Source: Sediminibacillus terrae (lineage in GTDB: Bacteria; Bacillota; Bacilli; Bacillales; Amphibacillaceae). Taken from it: a stretch of DNA of 64,000 bases. How positions within the stretch are numbered: the stretch's first letter is position 1; every line of letters begins with the position of its first letter. This document shows, in pieces, positions 51,980 through 61,483 of this stretch. A program made the translations under genes and the position numbers. A model generated the notes under the pieces. That model was given only the letters and a program-made list of their open reading frames with translations. It did not search any database and was not told the DNA's origin. The DNA is taken from the NCBI RefSeq assembly GCF_009602435.1, contig NZ_VZDQ01000011.1, positions 605,683 through 669,682 on the forward strand. The letters run 5' to 3'.

Positions 51980-53335
51980 ATGTTTCAAATCAATCCCAAA
52001 CAGACACCGCCATGGCAGGAAGCCGCCATGTTGCTGGTATTGGTCATCGCCATTATTGGTTTATTTATTATCAAATTAGAAACAGTTCCGCACATTCCTC
52101 TTATTCTGGCTGTCATGACTGTAATAACCTACGGTCTTCTAAAGAAAATTCCATTTGTCGATTTGCAGTCAGGAATGGCTGAAGGGGCACGGACAGGTAT
52201 CGGCGCCGTATTTCTATTTTTACTGATTGGTGTCCTGATCAGCAGCTGGATGGTAAGCGGCACTATACCAGTGTTAATGAATACAGGCATCCAGCTCATC
52301 GGGGGCACCTGGTTTTTTGCCATTGCTTTTGCCGTTACGGCCCTGATTGGCACTGCCTTGGGGAGCTCCTTAACGACAAGCGCTACAATCGGCGTGGCTT
52401 TTATCGGCATGGCCGAAGCAATGGACTTATCATTAGCAGTTTCGGCAGGGGCGATAGTATCCGGAGCATTTTTCGGAGATAAAATGTCACCACTTTCGGA
52501 TACTACCAACCTTGCTTCAACCATCGTCCAAGTCGACCTTTTTCAACACATCCGGAACATGGCCTGGACAACCCTGCCGGCATTTTTGATCACTTTCATC
52601 ATTTTTGTTTTTCTATCGCCCAACCGCCAGATAGGCGGGACTCAACTTGAACAATATCAGCAGGGGCTTTCCGGTTCTGGATTGCTGCACTGGTATGCCT
52701 GGCTCCCGCTTCTCCTCCTGGTGGTACTTACTTTGTTTAAAATTCCGGCATTCCTGACTATCGCCGCCAGCAGTCTGCTTGCGACGCTGCTCGCGGGCTT
52801 TAGCGGAACCATGGATTGGCTGGAGATTTGGAAAACCTGGTACTCCGGGTACATGGCTGATACCGGCATCAAAACAGTCGACGGCCTTCTGAGCAGAGGG
52901 GGGATGGAATCCATGTTCTTGACCATTTCCCTCGTCCTTTTAGCTCTGGGGTTAGGTGGTCTGCTGTTTGTAACTGGCATCATTCCCTCTTTGTTAAAAT
53001 CGATTCAGTCCAAACTGACAAGTCTACGCAGAGTGACACTGACCACTGTGTTGACAGCAATCGGGGCAAACATCCTGATTGGCGAGCAATATTTATCGAT
53101 TCTTTTGACTGGAGAGGCTTATAAAAAAATATATGATGAACAGGGAATTGCCCGAAAAAAGTTGTCGCGAACATTGGAAGACGCCGGCACGGTCATCAAT
53201 CCACTCGTACCATGGAGCGTCTGCGGTGTCTTTTTGGCAGATGTGTTGGGAGTGTCCGTATTGACATACCTGCCATTTGCGTTTTTCTGCATGCTTTGCC
53301 CCGTGCTGACCTTGGCGATAAAAGGAGACCGTTAA
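51980..53335 (+). CDS. NhaC-family antiporter-like carrier under T-box control
   Basis: 451 aa, eleven to twelve helices, NhaC type (GTALGSSLTTSATIGVAFIG, FFGDKMSPLSDTTNLAS). Annotated in homologues as Na+/H+ antiporter, but T-box control, as for yheL-like genes, points to amino acid uptake, likely tyrosine, with sodium or protons. ATG at 51980 lies seven bases after AAGGAG; ATG at 51974 is too close. Confidence 0.85.
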   Translation: MFQINPKQTPPWQEAAMLLVLVIAIIGLFIIKLETVPHIPLILAVMTVITYGLLKKIPFVDLQSGMAEGARTGIGAVFLFLLIGVLISSWMVSGTIPVLMNTGIQLIGGTWFFAIAFAVTALIGTALGSSLTTSATIGVAFIGMAEAMDLSLAVSAGAIVSGAFFGDKMSPLSDTTNLASTIVQVDLFQHIRNMAWTTLPAFLITFIIFVFLSPNRQIGGTQLEQYQQGLSGSGLLHWYAWLPLLLLVVLTLFKIPAFLTIAASSLLATLLAGFSGTMDWLEIWKTWYSGYMADTGIKTVDGLLSRGGMESMFLTISLVLLALGLGGLLFVTGIIPSLLKSIQSKLTSLRRVTLTTVLTAIGANILIGEQYLSILLTGEAYKKIYDEQGIARKKLSRTLEDAGTVINPLVPWSVCGVFLADVLGVSVLTYLPFAFFCMLCPVLTLAIKGDR

Positions 53336-53340
53336 GGGAA

Positions 53341-54108
53341 TCATTCTTTCGCCAGCATTTTATTCAGTCTTTCCAGTCCGATCAGCAGCCGTGGCGACGG
53401 TCTGCAGAACAGTGACTCCGGCAGTACATGAATCCGGTTTTGCCGGACAGCGTCCAACTCTTTCCAACCAGGACGTTTTTTGACTAATTCCGGACGCATC
53501 TTTTGTTCCTGAATACCAACCCAGACCAGACAAATATGGTCTGGGTTCCTGCTCCTCACTTCTTCCCAGGTCGTTTGTACACTAGCCCCCGCTTCCGATT
53601 CAAAAACATTCCTGGCACCGGCCAGCTCGCTGATTTCCGAGAGCCAATTTTCTTTACCCGGTGTAAAAACCGGCTTTGGCCACCATTCCCAATAAAGAGA
53701 CGGACGATAGGAGGAATCAGTCCCCGCCTTAAAGGAAGCGGTTTCATTTTTGAATTCCGAAGCTTTCTGTTTTCCCAAGGACTTTTCCCCAATTGCTATG
53801 CCTGTTGTCTCCAAGTCATTTGCGATTTCTTCTAATGAATTCGGGTTCAAAATAATGTAAGGAATACGCCGTTTGTCCAACGCTTCGATATTTTTTTCCA
53901 TGCCTGGTACGCTGAGGGAAGCTAAAACCAAATCGGGCTCCATCCCGGCAATTTTGTCAACATCGATTGATAAGTCGGGACCGACTTTTGGTAACCGTTT
54001 CACCCGTTCCGGATAATCAGAAAAATCATCTACCGCAATCAAGGTATCCACTTTGCCTAAATAATCAAGCAGTTCTGTATTGCTCGGACAAATTGAAATA
54101 ACTCTCAC
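53341..54108 (-). CDS. BtuF-like substrate-binding-fold protein lacking a signal peptide
   Basis: 255 aa, type III periplasmic-binding fold (VISICPSNTELLDYLGKVD, PDLVLAS, VQTTWEEV). GTG start after GGGGGAAAT. No signal peptide or lipobox even in the longer upstream frame, and no ABC permease nearby, so it may act in the cytoplasm. Stops five bases from the NhaC gene, convergent. Confidence 0.75.
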   Translation of the reverse strand: MRVISICPSNTELLDYLGKVDTLIAVDDFSDYPERVKRLPKVGPDLSIDVDKIAGMEPDLVLASLSVPGMEKNIEALDKRRIPYIILNPNSLEEIANDLETTGIAIGEKSLGKQKASEFKNETASFKAGTDSSYRPSLYWEWWPKPVFTPGKENWLSEISELAGARNVFESEAGASVQTTWEEVRSRNPDHICLVWVGIQEQKMRPELVKKRPGWKELDAVRQNRIHVLPESLFCRPSPRLLIGLERLNKMLAKE

Positions 54109-54159
54109 ACAATTTCCCCCTTTATCAAATAAGTCAAAGCAACCCACTCCGCCAGAGCC

Positions 54160-54190
54160 AAAAAAGAGAAAGCAAGTGCTGCTTTCTCTT
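54160..54190 (-). terminator. Terminator of map
   Basis: AGAGAAAGCA / TGCTTTCTCT then TTTTT on the minus strand. Confidence 0.85.
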
Positions 54191-54944
54191 AGATGTGATC
54201 CTGACTGGTCAAGATTTTCGGACCTTCTTTGGTAATTACTACAGTATGCTCATACTGGGCGGATCTCCCTTGGTCGGTTGTCCGTGCGGTCCAATTGTTG
54301 CTGTCCATTTGACTGTGCCAGGTGCCTTCATTCAACATCGGTTCGATTGTGATAACCATACCCTCTTTTAAACGCGGGCCTTTTCCTGCCAAGCCAAAGT
54401 GGGGAATATGAGGATCTTCATGTATCGTCGGTCCAATACCATGACCTGTAAAATCACGTACAACAGAAAAGCCTTCTGCTTCCGCATACGTTTGGATGGC
54501 ATGGCCGATATCTCCAATCCGGCTTCCCGCCTGCGCCTTTTCTATTCCTTTGTAGAGAGAGTTTTCGGTGACTTCCATCAACCGTTTCCCTTTCTCGTCA
54601 ACATCGCCGACGGCATACGTCCAAGCCGAGTCGGCAAGCCCGCCATTTAAGTTGACCACCATATCAATCGTCACGATGTCACCGTCTTTCAGTGCCTCAT
54701 CGCGAGGGAAGCCGTGGCAGATTTCATCATTGACCGAGGCACATGTGGCAAACTGGTAACCGTTATAGCCTTTCTGTTCGGCAGTTGCGCCATGTTCAGC
54801 CAAATAAGCCTCGACGAATTTCTCTATTTCCATGGTGGTTATGCCCGGTTTCATTCTCTTCGCTATTTCTTTATGGGTGGATGCAAGCAGCTTGCCAGCC
54901 TCCTGCATCATTTCAATTTCTCGATTGCTTTTACGTGTAATCAT
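54189..54944 (-). CDS. map: Type I methionine aminopeptidase
   Basis: 251 aa. Metal ligands fall in DGDIVTIDMVV (D), ADSAWTY (D), TGHGIGP (H), ITIEPML (E) and QYEHTVV (E); substrate pocket HGFP. Removes initiator Met from new proteins. Closer in length to B. subtilis MapB (YflG) than to the ribosomal-operon copy, so probably the second MetAP of the cell. Confidence 0.93.
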   Translation of the reverse strand: MITRKSNREIEMMQEAGKLLASTHKEIAKRMKPGITTMEIEKFVEAYLAEHGATAEQKGYNGYQFATCASVNDEICHGFPRDEALKDGDIVTIDMVVNLNGGLADSAWTYAVGDVDEKGKRLMEVTENSLYKGIEKAQAGSRIGDIGHAIQTYAEAEGFSVVRDFTGHGIGPTIHEDPHIPHFGLAGKGPRLKEGMVITIEPMLNEGTWHSQMDSNNWTARTTDQGRSAQYEHTVVITKEGPKILTSQDHI

Positions 54945-55244
54945 CTATGACTTCCTTTCTGCATCATCTATTTTATCATGAGGGAAACGGCAGGTAAATC
55001 ATCTTCCGAATCAACTGCATAAGCAGTATATGAAAGGAGCGTGGAATGCGCTAACTATCTCCGTCGTGCGATTTCATCCTTTATAAAGTTTATCATGACG
55101 GTCCATTTCCGTAAAATAACCTGTCCTTGAAATTCTGTCACTCGTTAGAGGATTCGTTCCAAAAAAGGTGGTTAAATATTCACAACATTCTGGGATGCTA
55201 TGGTAAACTGAAAATCTATTCTAGTAACTACAGGAGGAATTTGA
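54945..55244. other. Gap between map and acetyltransferase
   Basis: No gene. TTCACA near 55179 and TGGTAAACT near 55200 may form a weak promoter for the acetyltransferase. Confidence 0.3.
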
Positions 55245-55823
55245 TTGGAAGTACACAGACTTGGCCCTGAACATGCAGCAGAATACTGGGAGTTGAGGCT
55301 GGAGGCTTTGCGTGAAAGCCCTGAGGCATTTTTGACTACATATCAAGCTGCCATAGCAAAGGAGAATCCAGTTGACTCGACAGCCAAAAGACTCGAAGCT
55401 GTTTCAAATTATACATATGGTGCGTACATGGAGAGACAACTTGTCGGTGTTGTCACCATGCTGCGAAAAGAACAGGAGAAAGTGGCTCACAAGGGAGACA
55501 TTCTGGCGATGTACGTGACCAAATCAGCCAGAGCAAATGGAGTGGGATATGAATTGTTAAAGAAAGCAAAGCAGGATGCAGCGGAAATCGGCATAGAACA
55601 ACTTGGCCTCAGTGTAGTAGCTGATAACCTTGCAGCTCAACATTTATATAAAAAAGCGGGGTTTACGTGTTACGGAGTAGAAAAAAATGCAATCAAACAG
55701 GAAAATGAATATGTCGATGAAATACACATGGTCTGTTTTCTTTTAAATGAAAAAATGACCTTGGACCGTCGGGACTTGAATGAAAACAAAAGCATGCAAA
55801 GGAGACCTAAAAGTGAAAAATGA
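55245..55823 (+). CDS. GNAT acetyltransferase
   Basis: 192 aa. TTG start eight bases after AGGAGG. Acetyl-CoA site MYVTKSARANGVGYELLKKA and NLAAQHLYKKAGF. Substrate unknown; a charged C-terminal tail (about 165-192) is beyond the usual fold. Confidence 0.83.
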   Translation: MEVHRLGPEHAAEYWELRLEALRESPEAFLTTYQAAIAKENPVDSTAKRLEAVSNYTYGAYMERQLVGVVTMLRKEQEKVAHKGDILAMYVTKSARANGVGYELLKKAKQDAAEIGIEQLGLSVVADNLAAQHLYKKAGFTCYGVEKNAIKQENEYVDEIHMVCFLLNEKMTLDRRDLNENKSMQRRPKSEK

Positions 55824-55832
55824 TGATCAAAG

Positions 55833-55862
55833 CAAAACAAAGAGCTTCCAACTGGAAGCTCT
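55833..55862. terminator. Bidirectional terminator
   Basis: AGAGCTTCCA / TGGAAGCTCT; T-rich TTTGTTTTG on the minus strand. Confidence 0.7.
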
Positions 55863-55904
55863 CCTGTGTTGATTAGGTTTATCTAAATGGACCGGTCGAG
55901 CTTA

Positions 55905-56033
55905 TTAGTATCCGCCGTAGCCGTAGCCACCGCCACCACCAAACCATGATGACCCGACAATAATAAGCAAGATGAACAAGACAACAATCAACGCAAAACC
56001 GGAACCATATCCGTAACCTGCTCCTCCACTCAT
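55905..56033 (-). CDS. YjcZ-family glycine/tyrosine-rich peptide
   Basis: 42 aa. Gly/Tyr start ([11 protein letters not shown]), helix [15 protein letters not shown] identical to the peptide at 18839-18922, and a [11 protein letters not shown] tail. ATG about ten bases after GGAGG. Likely spore- or coat-associated. Confidence 0.85.
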   Translation of the reverse strand: MSGGAGYGYGSGFALIVVLFILLIIVGSSWFGGGGGYGYGGY

Positions 56034-56309
56034 TTAAACAATCCCTCCTTTTTCCGATGTACTATAGCGTATGTTGCTTCTCTGAAGTCGGAAGGGCGTT
56101 TATCGAATTTGGGTATTTGACCAGTATAACAAGTGCTTTAACCTGGAAGGAAGCGGAAGTGTGCTCCTCGGAAACCTCAGGTTACATTCAAAGCGATAGA
56201 ATAACACATTGCCTCCCGAGGAGAGGTGGGAAGCCGTTCTTCCGCAGTATTTTCGAATGGAACGTTTTGAATAGCTTTTATAAAATTGAAATCGACAGGA
56301 GGAACAGAC

Positions 56310-56927
56310 ATGGAACCAAAATGGCTAACATGGGCGAAGGAAATCCAGGCATTGGCACAGGCCGGTCTAGCATATTCTCGCGATGTATATGACCAAGAGC
56401 GTTTTCAGCGCCTGCGTGAAATCAGCAAAGAAATTGTCGCCGGCCATACAGACATTCCCTATGTTAAATTAACAGACTTGTTCACAAATGAAACTGGGTA
56501 TCAAACCCCTAAAGTGGATATAAGGGCTGTCGTGTTGGAAAAAGGGAAACTTTTACTGGTTCAGGAAAAATCAGATGGAAAATGGGCTCTGCCCGGTGGA
56601 TGGGGAGATGTCGGGCTCACTCCCGGCGAAGTCGCTGCCAAGGAAACAATGGAAGAGGCAGGATTAAGAGTAAAACCAGTCCGGATGCTCGCCGTTTATG
56701 ATACCGTCCAGCACGATCACCCGCCGATGCCTTATCACGTATATAAATTGTTTATTCAATGTGAATTGCTGAATGGGAGGCCCACGGGTGGATTGGAAAC
56801 AAGCCGTGCCGAGTTTTTCAATGAAGACCGGCTGCCGCCCTTGTCACCCGGACGGAATACTCCAAAACAAATTTTCCAATTATTCAAGGATGCCGCAGAC
56901 CCGGATGCGCCCTGCCGCTTTGATTGA
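56310..56927 (+). CDS. Nudix hydrolase with N-terminal NUDIX_N domain
   Basis: 205 aa. N-terminal helical NUDIX_N (1-65), Nudix box GWGDVGLTPGEVAAKETMEE (97-117) ending EEAGL, with Lys in place of the usual first Arg as in this subgroup. Hydrolyses a nucleoside diphosphate linked to another group. ATG after AGGAGG. Confidence 0.88.
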   Translation: MEPKWLTWAKEIQALAQAGLAYSRDVYDQERFQRLREISKEIVAGHTDIPYVKLTDLFTNETGYQTPKVDIRAVVLEKGKLLLVQEKSDGKWALPGGWGDVGLTPGEVAAKETMEEAGLRVKPVRMLAVYDTVQHDHPPMPYHVYKLFIQCELLNGRPTGGLETSRAEFFNEDRLPPLSPGRNTPKQIFQLFKDAADPDAPCRFD

Positions 56928-57095
56928 AACATCACCTAAGCTAATTGTGTCCATTGCCACACCTGCATGACACACATCACCCTCCGACCAGCTTAAGAAG
57001 ATCCTTGGCGTTTCGTTCTTTGCCACAGAAATCAGGGGGGATGCGCCGGAACTGCACATTATTATCTACCATTTCATTTGATTGCTTCTTGGACA

Positions 57096-57138
57096 ATAAA
57101 AAAAGGCTGCCCCATTGATTTTCCCTGTTGGAGCAGCC
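57096..57138 (-). terminator. Terminator of aconitase-like gene
   Basis: GGCTGCTCCA / TGGGGCAGCC then TTTTTTTATT on the minus strand. Confidence 0.9.
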
Positions 57139-57178
57139 ATATCTTTTATAAAATGATATTTCAACTTTTTCAACATAC

Positions 57179-59131
57179 CTAACTATTTTTAGCTTCCCCT
57201 TGTTTGACCCAGTTGATCAGTCCGCCATGAAGCATGACATCGATTTGACGTTTAGATAGCGAGTGTTTAGCTTCTATCGGTCCTTTCCCTTTCACCTCGA
57301 CCTCCAATGCGTTCGTAGCCGGCAATGTCTGATGCAGGTTTTTCACGCGCAGCACGTCTCCGTGTTCGAGCATGTCATAATCTTCATCATGAACAAACTC
57401 TAACGGCAAGACACCAAAGTTGACGAGATTTTGCCAGTGAATCCTCGCATAATCCTTCACTATGACAAAGCGAAGTCCCAGATAACGTGGTGCAAGCGCA
57501 GCATGTTCACGGCTGGAACCCTGACCGTAGTTGCTGCCGCCGATTATGACATGACCGCCGGCTTCTCTGGTTTCCATCGCCCGCTCATAATAGGTACCGT
57601 CCAAAATTTCAAAAGTGAACTTGCTGATTTCCTCCAAATTACTGCGATAAGGAAGGACACGGCCGCCACCTGCTAAAATTTCATCGGTCGAGATATCATC
57701 TCCCACCTTGAACAAAACAGGTAATTCCATCTCGTCCGGCAATGCTTCAAATTCAGGGATCTTCGATATATTAGGCCCTTTTACAAGCTCTGTTTTTCTG
57801 GCCTCTTCCAAGGGAAGCGGCTTTTCCAGCAATTCATTATTAATTGTAGGCTGCTCGGGAAGTTCTACCTTCGGATACTCCATATCCAAGTCGCGTGGAT
57901 CGGTGATTTTTCCTGTTAATGCCGAAGCCGCTGCCGTTTCCGGACTGCACAAGAATACAGCGTCTTCTTTGGTGCCCGAACGCCCCGGGAAGTTCCGCGG
58001 GGTAGTCCGCAAACTGTTTCTACCGGTTGCGGGAGCCTGTCCCATTCCTATACAGCCATTGCATCCAGCCTGGTGCAGCCTTCCTCCAGCCTGAATCAGT
58101 TCAAATAATAGACCGGATTTTGTCATATCAGATAAAAGCTGTCGAGATGCCGGGTTGATATCCAGGGATACACTGTTGGAAACTTGTTTTCCTTTCACAA
58201 TTTCTGCCACAATCGCTACGTCCCGGTAGCCAGGATTTGCCGAAGACCCGATGTACGCCTGATAGATAGGTTCGCCCGCCACTTCTCGAACAGGGACCAC
58301 ATTTCCCGGACTGGAAGGTTTGGCAATCAATGGTTCCAAACTCGATAAATCAATTTCTTCCTCTAAATCATAGGAAGCATCCTTATCGGCTTTTAGTTCA
58401 ATCCAGTCTTCACCTCGCTCTTCCATCTCCAGAAACTTACGCACCTCTTCATCAGATGGAAAAACAGTAGTAGTTGCACCTAATTCAGCCCCCATATTGG
58501 CAATCACATGGCGATCCATCGCCCCAAGTTGACTGACTCCCGGCCCGTAAAACTCAATAATTTTTCCAACACCGCCTTTTACACCGTGCCTTCTTAATAA
58601 TTCCAGAATGACATCTTTGGCACTGACCCAGTCCGGTAACTCACCAGTAAGCTTCACACCCCATATTTCCGGCATTTTCACGTAGAAGGGCTGACCGGCC
58701 ATGGCAAGTGCGACTTCCATGCCACCTGCCCCCATCGCCAGCATCCCTATCGATCCTGCAGCACAAGTATGACTATCGGAACCTACCATGGTCTTTCCCG
58801 GCTTCCCGATCCGCTGCATATGAACCGGGTGGCTCACACCGTTTCCCGGTTTGCTGAAATAGACTCCGAATCTTCTTGTTGCACTTTCCAGAAATAGATG
58901 GTCATCCGGATTTTTATGGTCCACTTGGATAAGATTGTGATCGACATACTGAGCCGAGGCTTCCGTTTTCACCCTATCTATCCCCATGGCTTCCAATTCA
59001 AGCATAACCAAAGTGCCTGTTGCGTCTTGGGTCAAAGTTTGATCGATTTTCAGTCCGATTTCTTCTCCCGCTTCCATCTTTCCCGATACCAAGTGATCCT
59101 TCATCAATTTTTGCGCAACATTAAGTGCCAT
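57179..59131 (-). CDS. Aconitate hydratase-like enzyme, short single-chain type
   Basis: 650 aa, against about 900 for the usual bacterial AcnA; LeuC-like large domain (1-410) fused to a swivel domain with GSSREHAALAP. Catalytic GSDSHT (117-122). Of the three cluster cysteines, C357 and C360 (AGCNGCIG) are present, but the GSCTN position reads GSSAN (S297). It could be an aconitase or a related hydro-lyase. ATG follows AAAGGAG. Confidence 0.78.
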   Translation of the reverse strand: MALNVAQKLMKDHLVSGKMEAGEEIGLKIDQTLTQDATGTLVMLELEAMGIDRVKTEASAQYVDHNLIQVDHKNPDDHLFLESATRRFGVYFSKPGNGVSHPVHMQRIGKPGKTMVGSDSHTCAAGSIGMLAMGAGGMEVALAMAGQPFYVKMPEIWGVKLTGELPDWVSAKDVILELLRRHGVKGGVGKIIEFYGPGVSQLGAMDRHVIANMGAELGATTTVFPSDEEVRKFLEMEERGEDWIELKADKDASYDLEEEIDLSSLEPLIAKPSSPGNVVPVREVAGEPIYQAYIGSSANPGYRDVAIVAEIVKGKQVSNSVSLDINPASRQLLSDMTKSGLLFELIQAGGRLHQAGCNGCIGMGQAPATGRNSLRTTPRNFPGRSGTKEDAVFLCSPETAAASALTGKITDPRDLDMEYPKVELPEQPTINNELLEKPLPLEEARKTELVKGPNISKIPEFEALPDEMELPVLFKVGDDISTDEILAGGGRVLPYRSNLEEISKFTFEILDGTYYERAMETREAGGHVIIGGSNYGQGSSREHAALAPRYLGLRFVIVKDYARIHWQNLVNFGVLPLEFVHDEDYDMLEHGDVLRVKNLHQTLPATNALEVEVKGKGPIEAKHSLSKRQIDVMLHGGLINWVKQGEAKNS

Positions 59132-59569
59132 GTATATCTCCTTTCTTCAAATTTTTTCGCTCCTATTTCATGATGTACTATGGTTTTCGCAGCAAAAAAC
59201 TGCCAATATGTCCTATCAATCTTTTTCCTTACTTGAATCGCTTTCAAACCTTCATGATAAAAAATTTCTTACTTAGCTGCTATTTTCTTTGTGCTTATGT
59301 TTAAAGGGATACTGGCTGAATAATTCGCCACTTCCTATGGAAGGTTCTTCATCACCACCACCGTGTGGCCACCGAAGCCTTAAGCCTTCCAAACTGTCAG
59401 AAGAAGGGCGACAAAAGGGGGGAAAGGTCTGGAAGAATGTCTGGAATCGATACGTGCTTCACATATAGAGGCATCTCATCGTACAAGTAAAACAATCTGA
59501 TGGTGGAAACAAGAGATTTTATAGTCATTCATAATGGGGATATCGGAAGAATAAACAATACGATAAAGG

Positions 59570-59874
59570 CTTTAAAACGAGATTCCTTGGGGAGCAAAGA
59601 TTTTTAACGATAAAGCATAAAATTTTATGGCAGCACACGGTAAAAAAGGCTCTATAGAGCGAAATAGTGTAGCAGAGGAAATAAGCTAGACTCCTGCGGA
59701 AAACGGGCAGCCGATCCCTCACAAGCAGGCTTTGCGAGGAGGATCGGGCGTTCGTCCGCGGAAAGAGAGTTTATTTCCTCTGCGGCCTCAGGAAAATAGC
59801 TATTTTTTGTAGTGAGCCTTTCGATAAAGAGAGCGTGGAGTGAAAAATCACACCGCCCCGTTTGACAGAGAACC
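59570..59874 (+). mobile_element. ISL3 right-end repeat, copy 2
   Basis: 305 bp matching 17921-18223 from CTTTAAAACGAGATTCCTT to the terminus (TTTGACAGAGAACC). The left end and transposase start are not seen upstream, so it is a solo end. The rest of 59132-59933 has no supported gene. Confidence 0.75.
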
Positions 59875-59933
59875 ATTTATGTGGGTTGATAAGCTCTTCG
59901 CACTTCCATAGCATGATATTGCTGCCAGCAGCA

Positions 59934-60692
59934 TTATTCAGCGTCCTTGATACTGTATATCTTTCCACTTTCCAGCCGGACTCCCAGGTTTAACACGGAA
60001 ACCAGATGGTCTGCGACAATTTCTGCGCCACGTAACTGATTTTCTTGTTTCAATTGCTTGAACTGTTCTACATCTTGAAATTGTTCTTCACTGGATGAGC
60101 GGATTGCTCCCTGCATGTCCGTATCCATTTTTCCAGGATCATACAACACGGCTTTGTTTCCGGTTTCTTTCGCATTCTGTTCGAGAGCGACCGTTTGTGT
60201 GAACCGGTTGATTGCAGCTTTTGTACTGCTATACGCACTCCACCCATAAACAGAACGGTTCGCTGCACCAGAAGTGACATTGACTACAACTAATGGAATA
60301 GACGATTTTTCGGCTTCGGCTATCAGTAAACTTGTCGTTGTCATAGGAGCCAGTTGATTAACTTGGATATGGTTGGTTAAAGCGGACACATCGTAATTGC
60401 CCGCAGTATCGATCGGACTCACTACACCAGCGTTATTAACTAAAAACACCTTTTCGAAGGTGCCATCAAATGCTTTGTCCGCTACCTGTTTAAAAACCTT
60501 TTCAACATCCTGGATATTTGCCAAATCACATGTGTAATAATGATAATGCTCCTGGTATTGTTCAGCAGTTTCCCAGAGTTCCTTATTATCCTTCCGGGAA
60601 ATACCGATGACATTCATTCCCTGCAGCAAAAGGCGCTTAGTCAAAGCTGCGCCAAGACCGCGTGAAGCTCCAGTAACGATAGCTAATTCCAT
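59934..60692 (-). CDS. Short-chain dehydrogenase, YueD-like
   Basis: 252 aa Rossmann enzyme: TGASRGLG, NNAG, catalytic S, Y and K in GWSAYSSTKAA. Similar in length and motifs to YueD/benzil reductases; physiological substrate unknown. ATG after AAAGGGGATG; overlaps the mug stop by ten bases, so it is co-transcribed. Confidence 0.85.
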   Translation of the reverse strand: MELAIVTGASRGLGAALTKRLLLQGMNVIGISRKDNKELWETAEQYQEHYHYYTCDLANIQDVEKVFKQVADKAFDGTFEKVFLVNNAGVVSPIDTAGNYDVSALTNHIQVNQLAPMTTTSLLIAEAEKSSIPLVVVNVTSGAANRSVYGWSAYSSTKAAINRFTQTVALEQNAKETGNKAVLYDPGKMDTDMQGAIRSSSEEQFQDVEQFKQLKQENQLRGAEIVADHLVSVLNLGVRLESGKIYSIKDAE

Positions 60693-61210
60693 GGATGGTC
60701 ATCCCCTTTCTTCACTACTTCTGTCAACTTTTGATAAATCGCTGTAATTTCGTCCAGTTTCATTCTGACCAGGCCGCTCGAAGATGGAGCTACGAATTCA
60801 TGACTGTTGCTCACAGGATTATCCTGCATTCCCCAAGAAACCTGCCGCTTCTGACTGAACTCCTGATAAACACCCTTCCCGACAAAACATACAACGCCGG
60901 GCTGATAACGGGTGATTTTATCCAGCAAATCCATCCTTCCCTGCTGATATTCTGCCTTCGTTATTTCCGCCGCTTCTTTTGTAGGTCTTGCGACAATATT
61001 CGTTAACCCATACCCATATTCCAATAGGCGATCATCTTCCTCTGCGGTTAACTTGACAGGCGTAAGACCGGAACGATACAGGATTGTCCAGAAACGGTTG
61101 TTGGGGTTGGCGTAATGATGACCTGTTTCAGAAGACTTTATACTCGGATTGAATCCTACAAACAAGACCTTCAAATTTGTCCGTAAATGATCCGGAATAG
61201 GTTTTAACAT
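60683..61210 (-). CDS. mug: G:T/U mismatch-specific uracil/thymine DNA glycosylase Mug
   Basis: 175 aa. Active-site GFNPSIKSSETGHHYANPN (asparagine activates water), NRFW and the second motif VSNSHEFVAPSSSG. Excises uracil, ethenocytosine or thymine opposite G. ATG at 61210 after AAAGGGAG. First gene of the mug-SDR pair. Confidence 0.9.
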   Translation of the reverse strand: MLKPIPDHLRTNLKVLFVGFNPSIKSSETGHHYANPNNRFWTILYRSGLTPVKLTAEEDDRLLEYGYGLTNIVARPTKEAAEITKAEYQQGRMDLLDKITRYQPGVVCFVGKGVYQEFSQKRQVSWGMQDNPVSNSHEFVAPSSSGLVRMKLDEITAIYQKLTEVVKKGDDHPWN

Positions 61211-61289
61211 AGACGTTGCTCCCTTTCTTTCCATTTTAGTTTGAATACGAGCAATAGACTAAGCCATGCTATAAGTAAAAGGAGTTTTT

Positions 61290-61433
61290 ATGTTGGAAAA
61301 AGACAAGAAAACGTATAAACAAAGCTATGAGTCAGACGGAAAAATGGGAAAGGACCAACATCGCGAGAAAGGAAAAACACCTACCTACAAAGATGAGAAA
61401 ATGTTTTTTAATACGACAGAGGCAAGTGAATAG
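61290..61433 (+). CDS. Small highly charged hydrophilic protein
   Basis: 47 aa, Lys/Glu/Asp/Thr-rich (LEKDKKTYKQSYESDGKMGK). AAAAGGAG six bases before ATG. No homologue recalled; composition resembles minor spore or stress proteins. Confidence 0.5.
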   Translation: MLEKDKKTYKQSYESDGKMGKDQHREKGKTPTYKDEKMFFNTTEASE

Positions 61434-61451
61434 TCGATGATGACATGATAG

Positions 61452-61483
61452 AAAGGCAGCACTCTAATAGGGCGCTGCCTTTA
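61452..61483. terminator. Hairpin between convergent small genes
   Basis: AAAGGCAGC / GCTGCCTTT. Confidence 0.7.
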
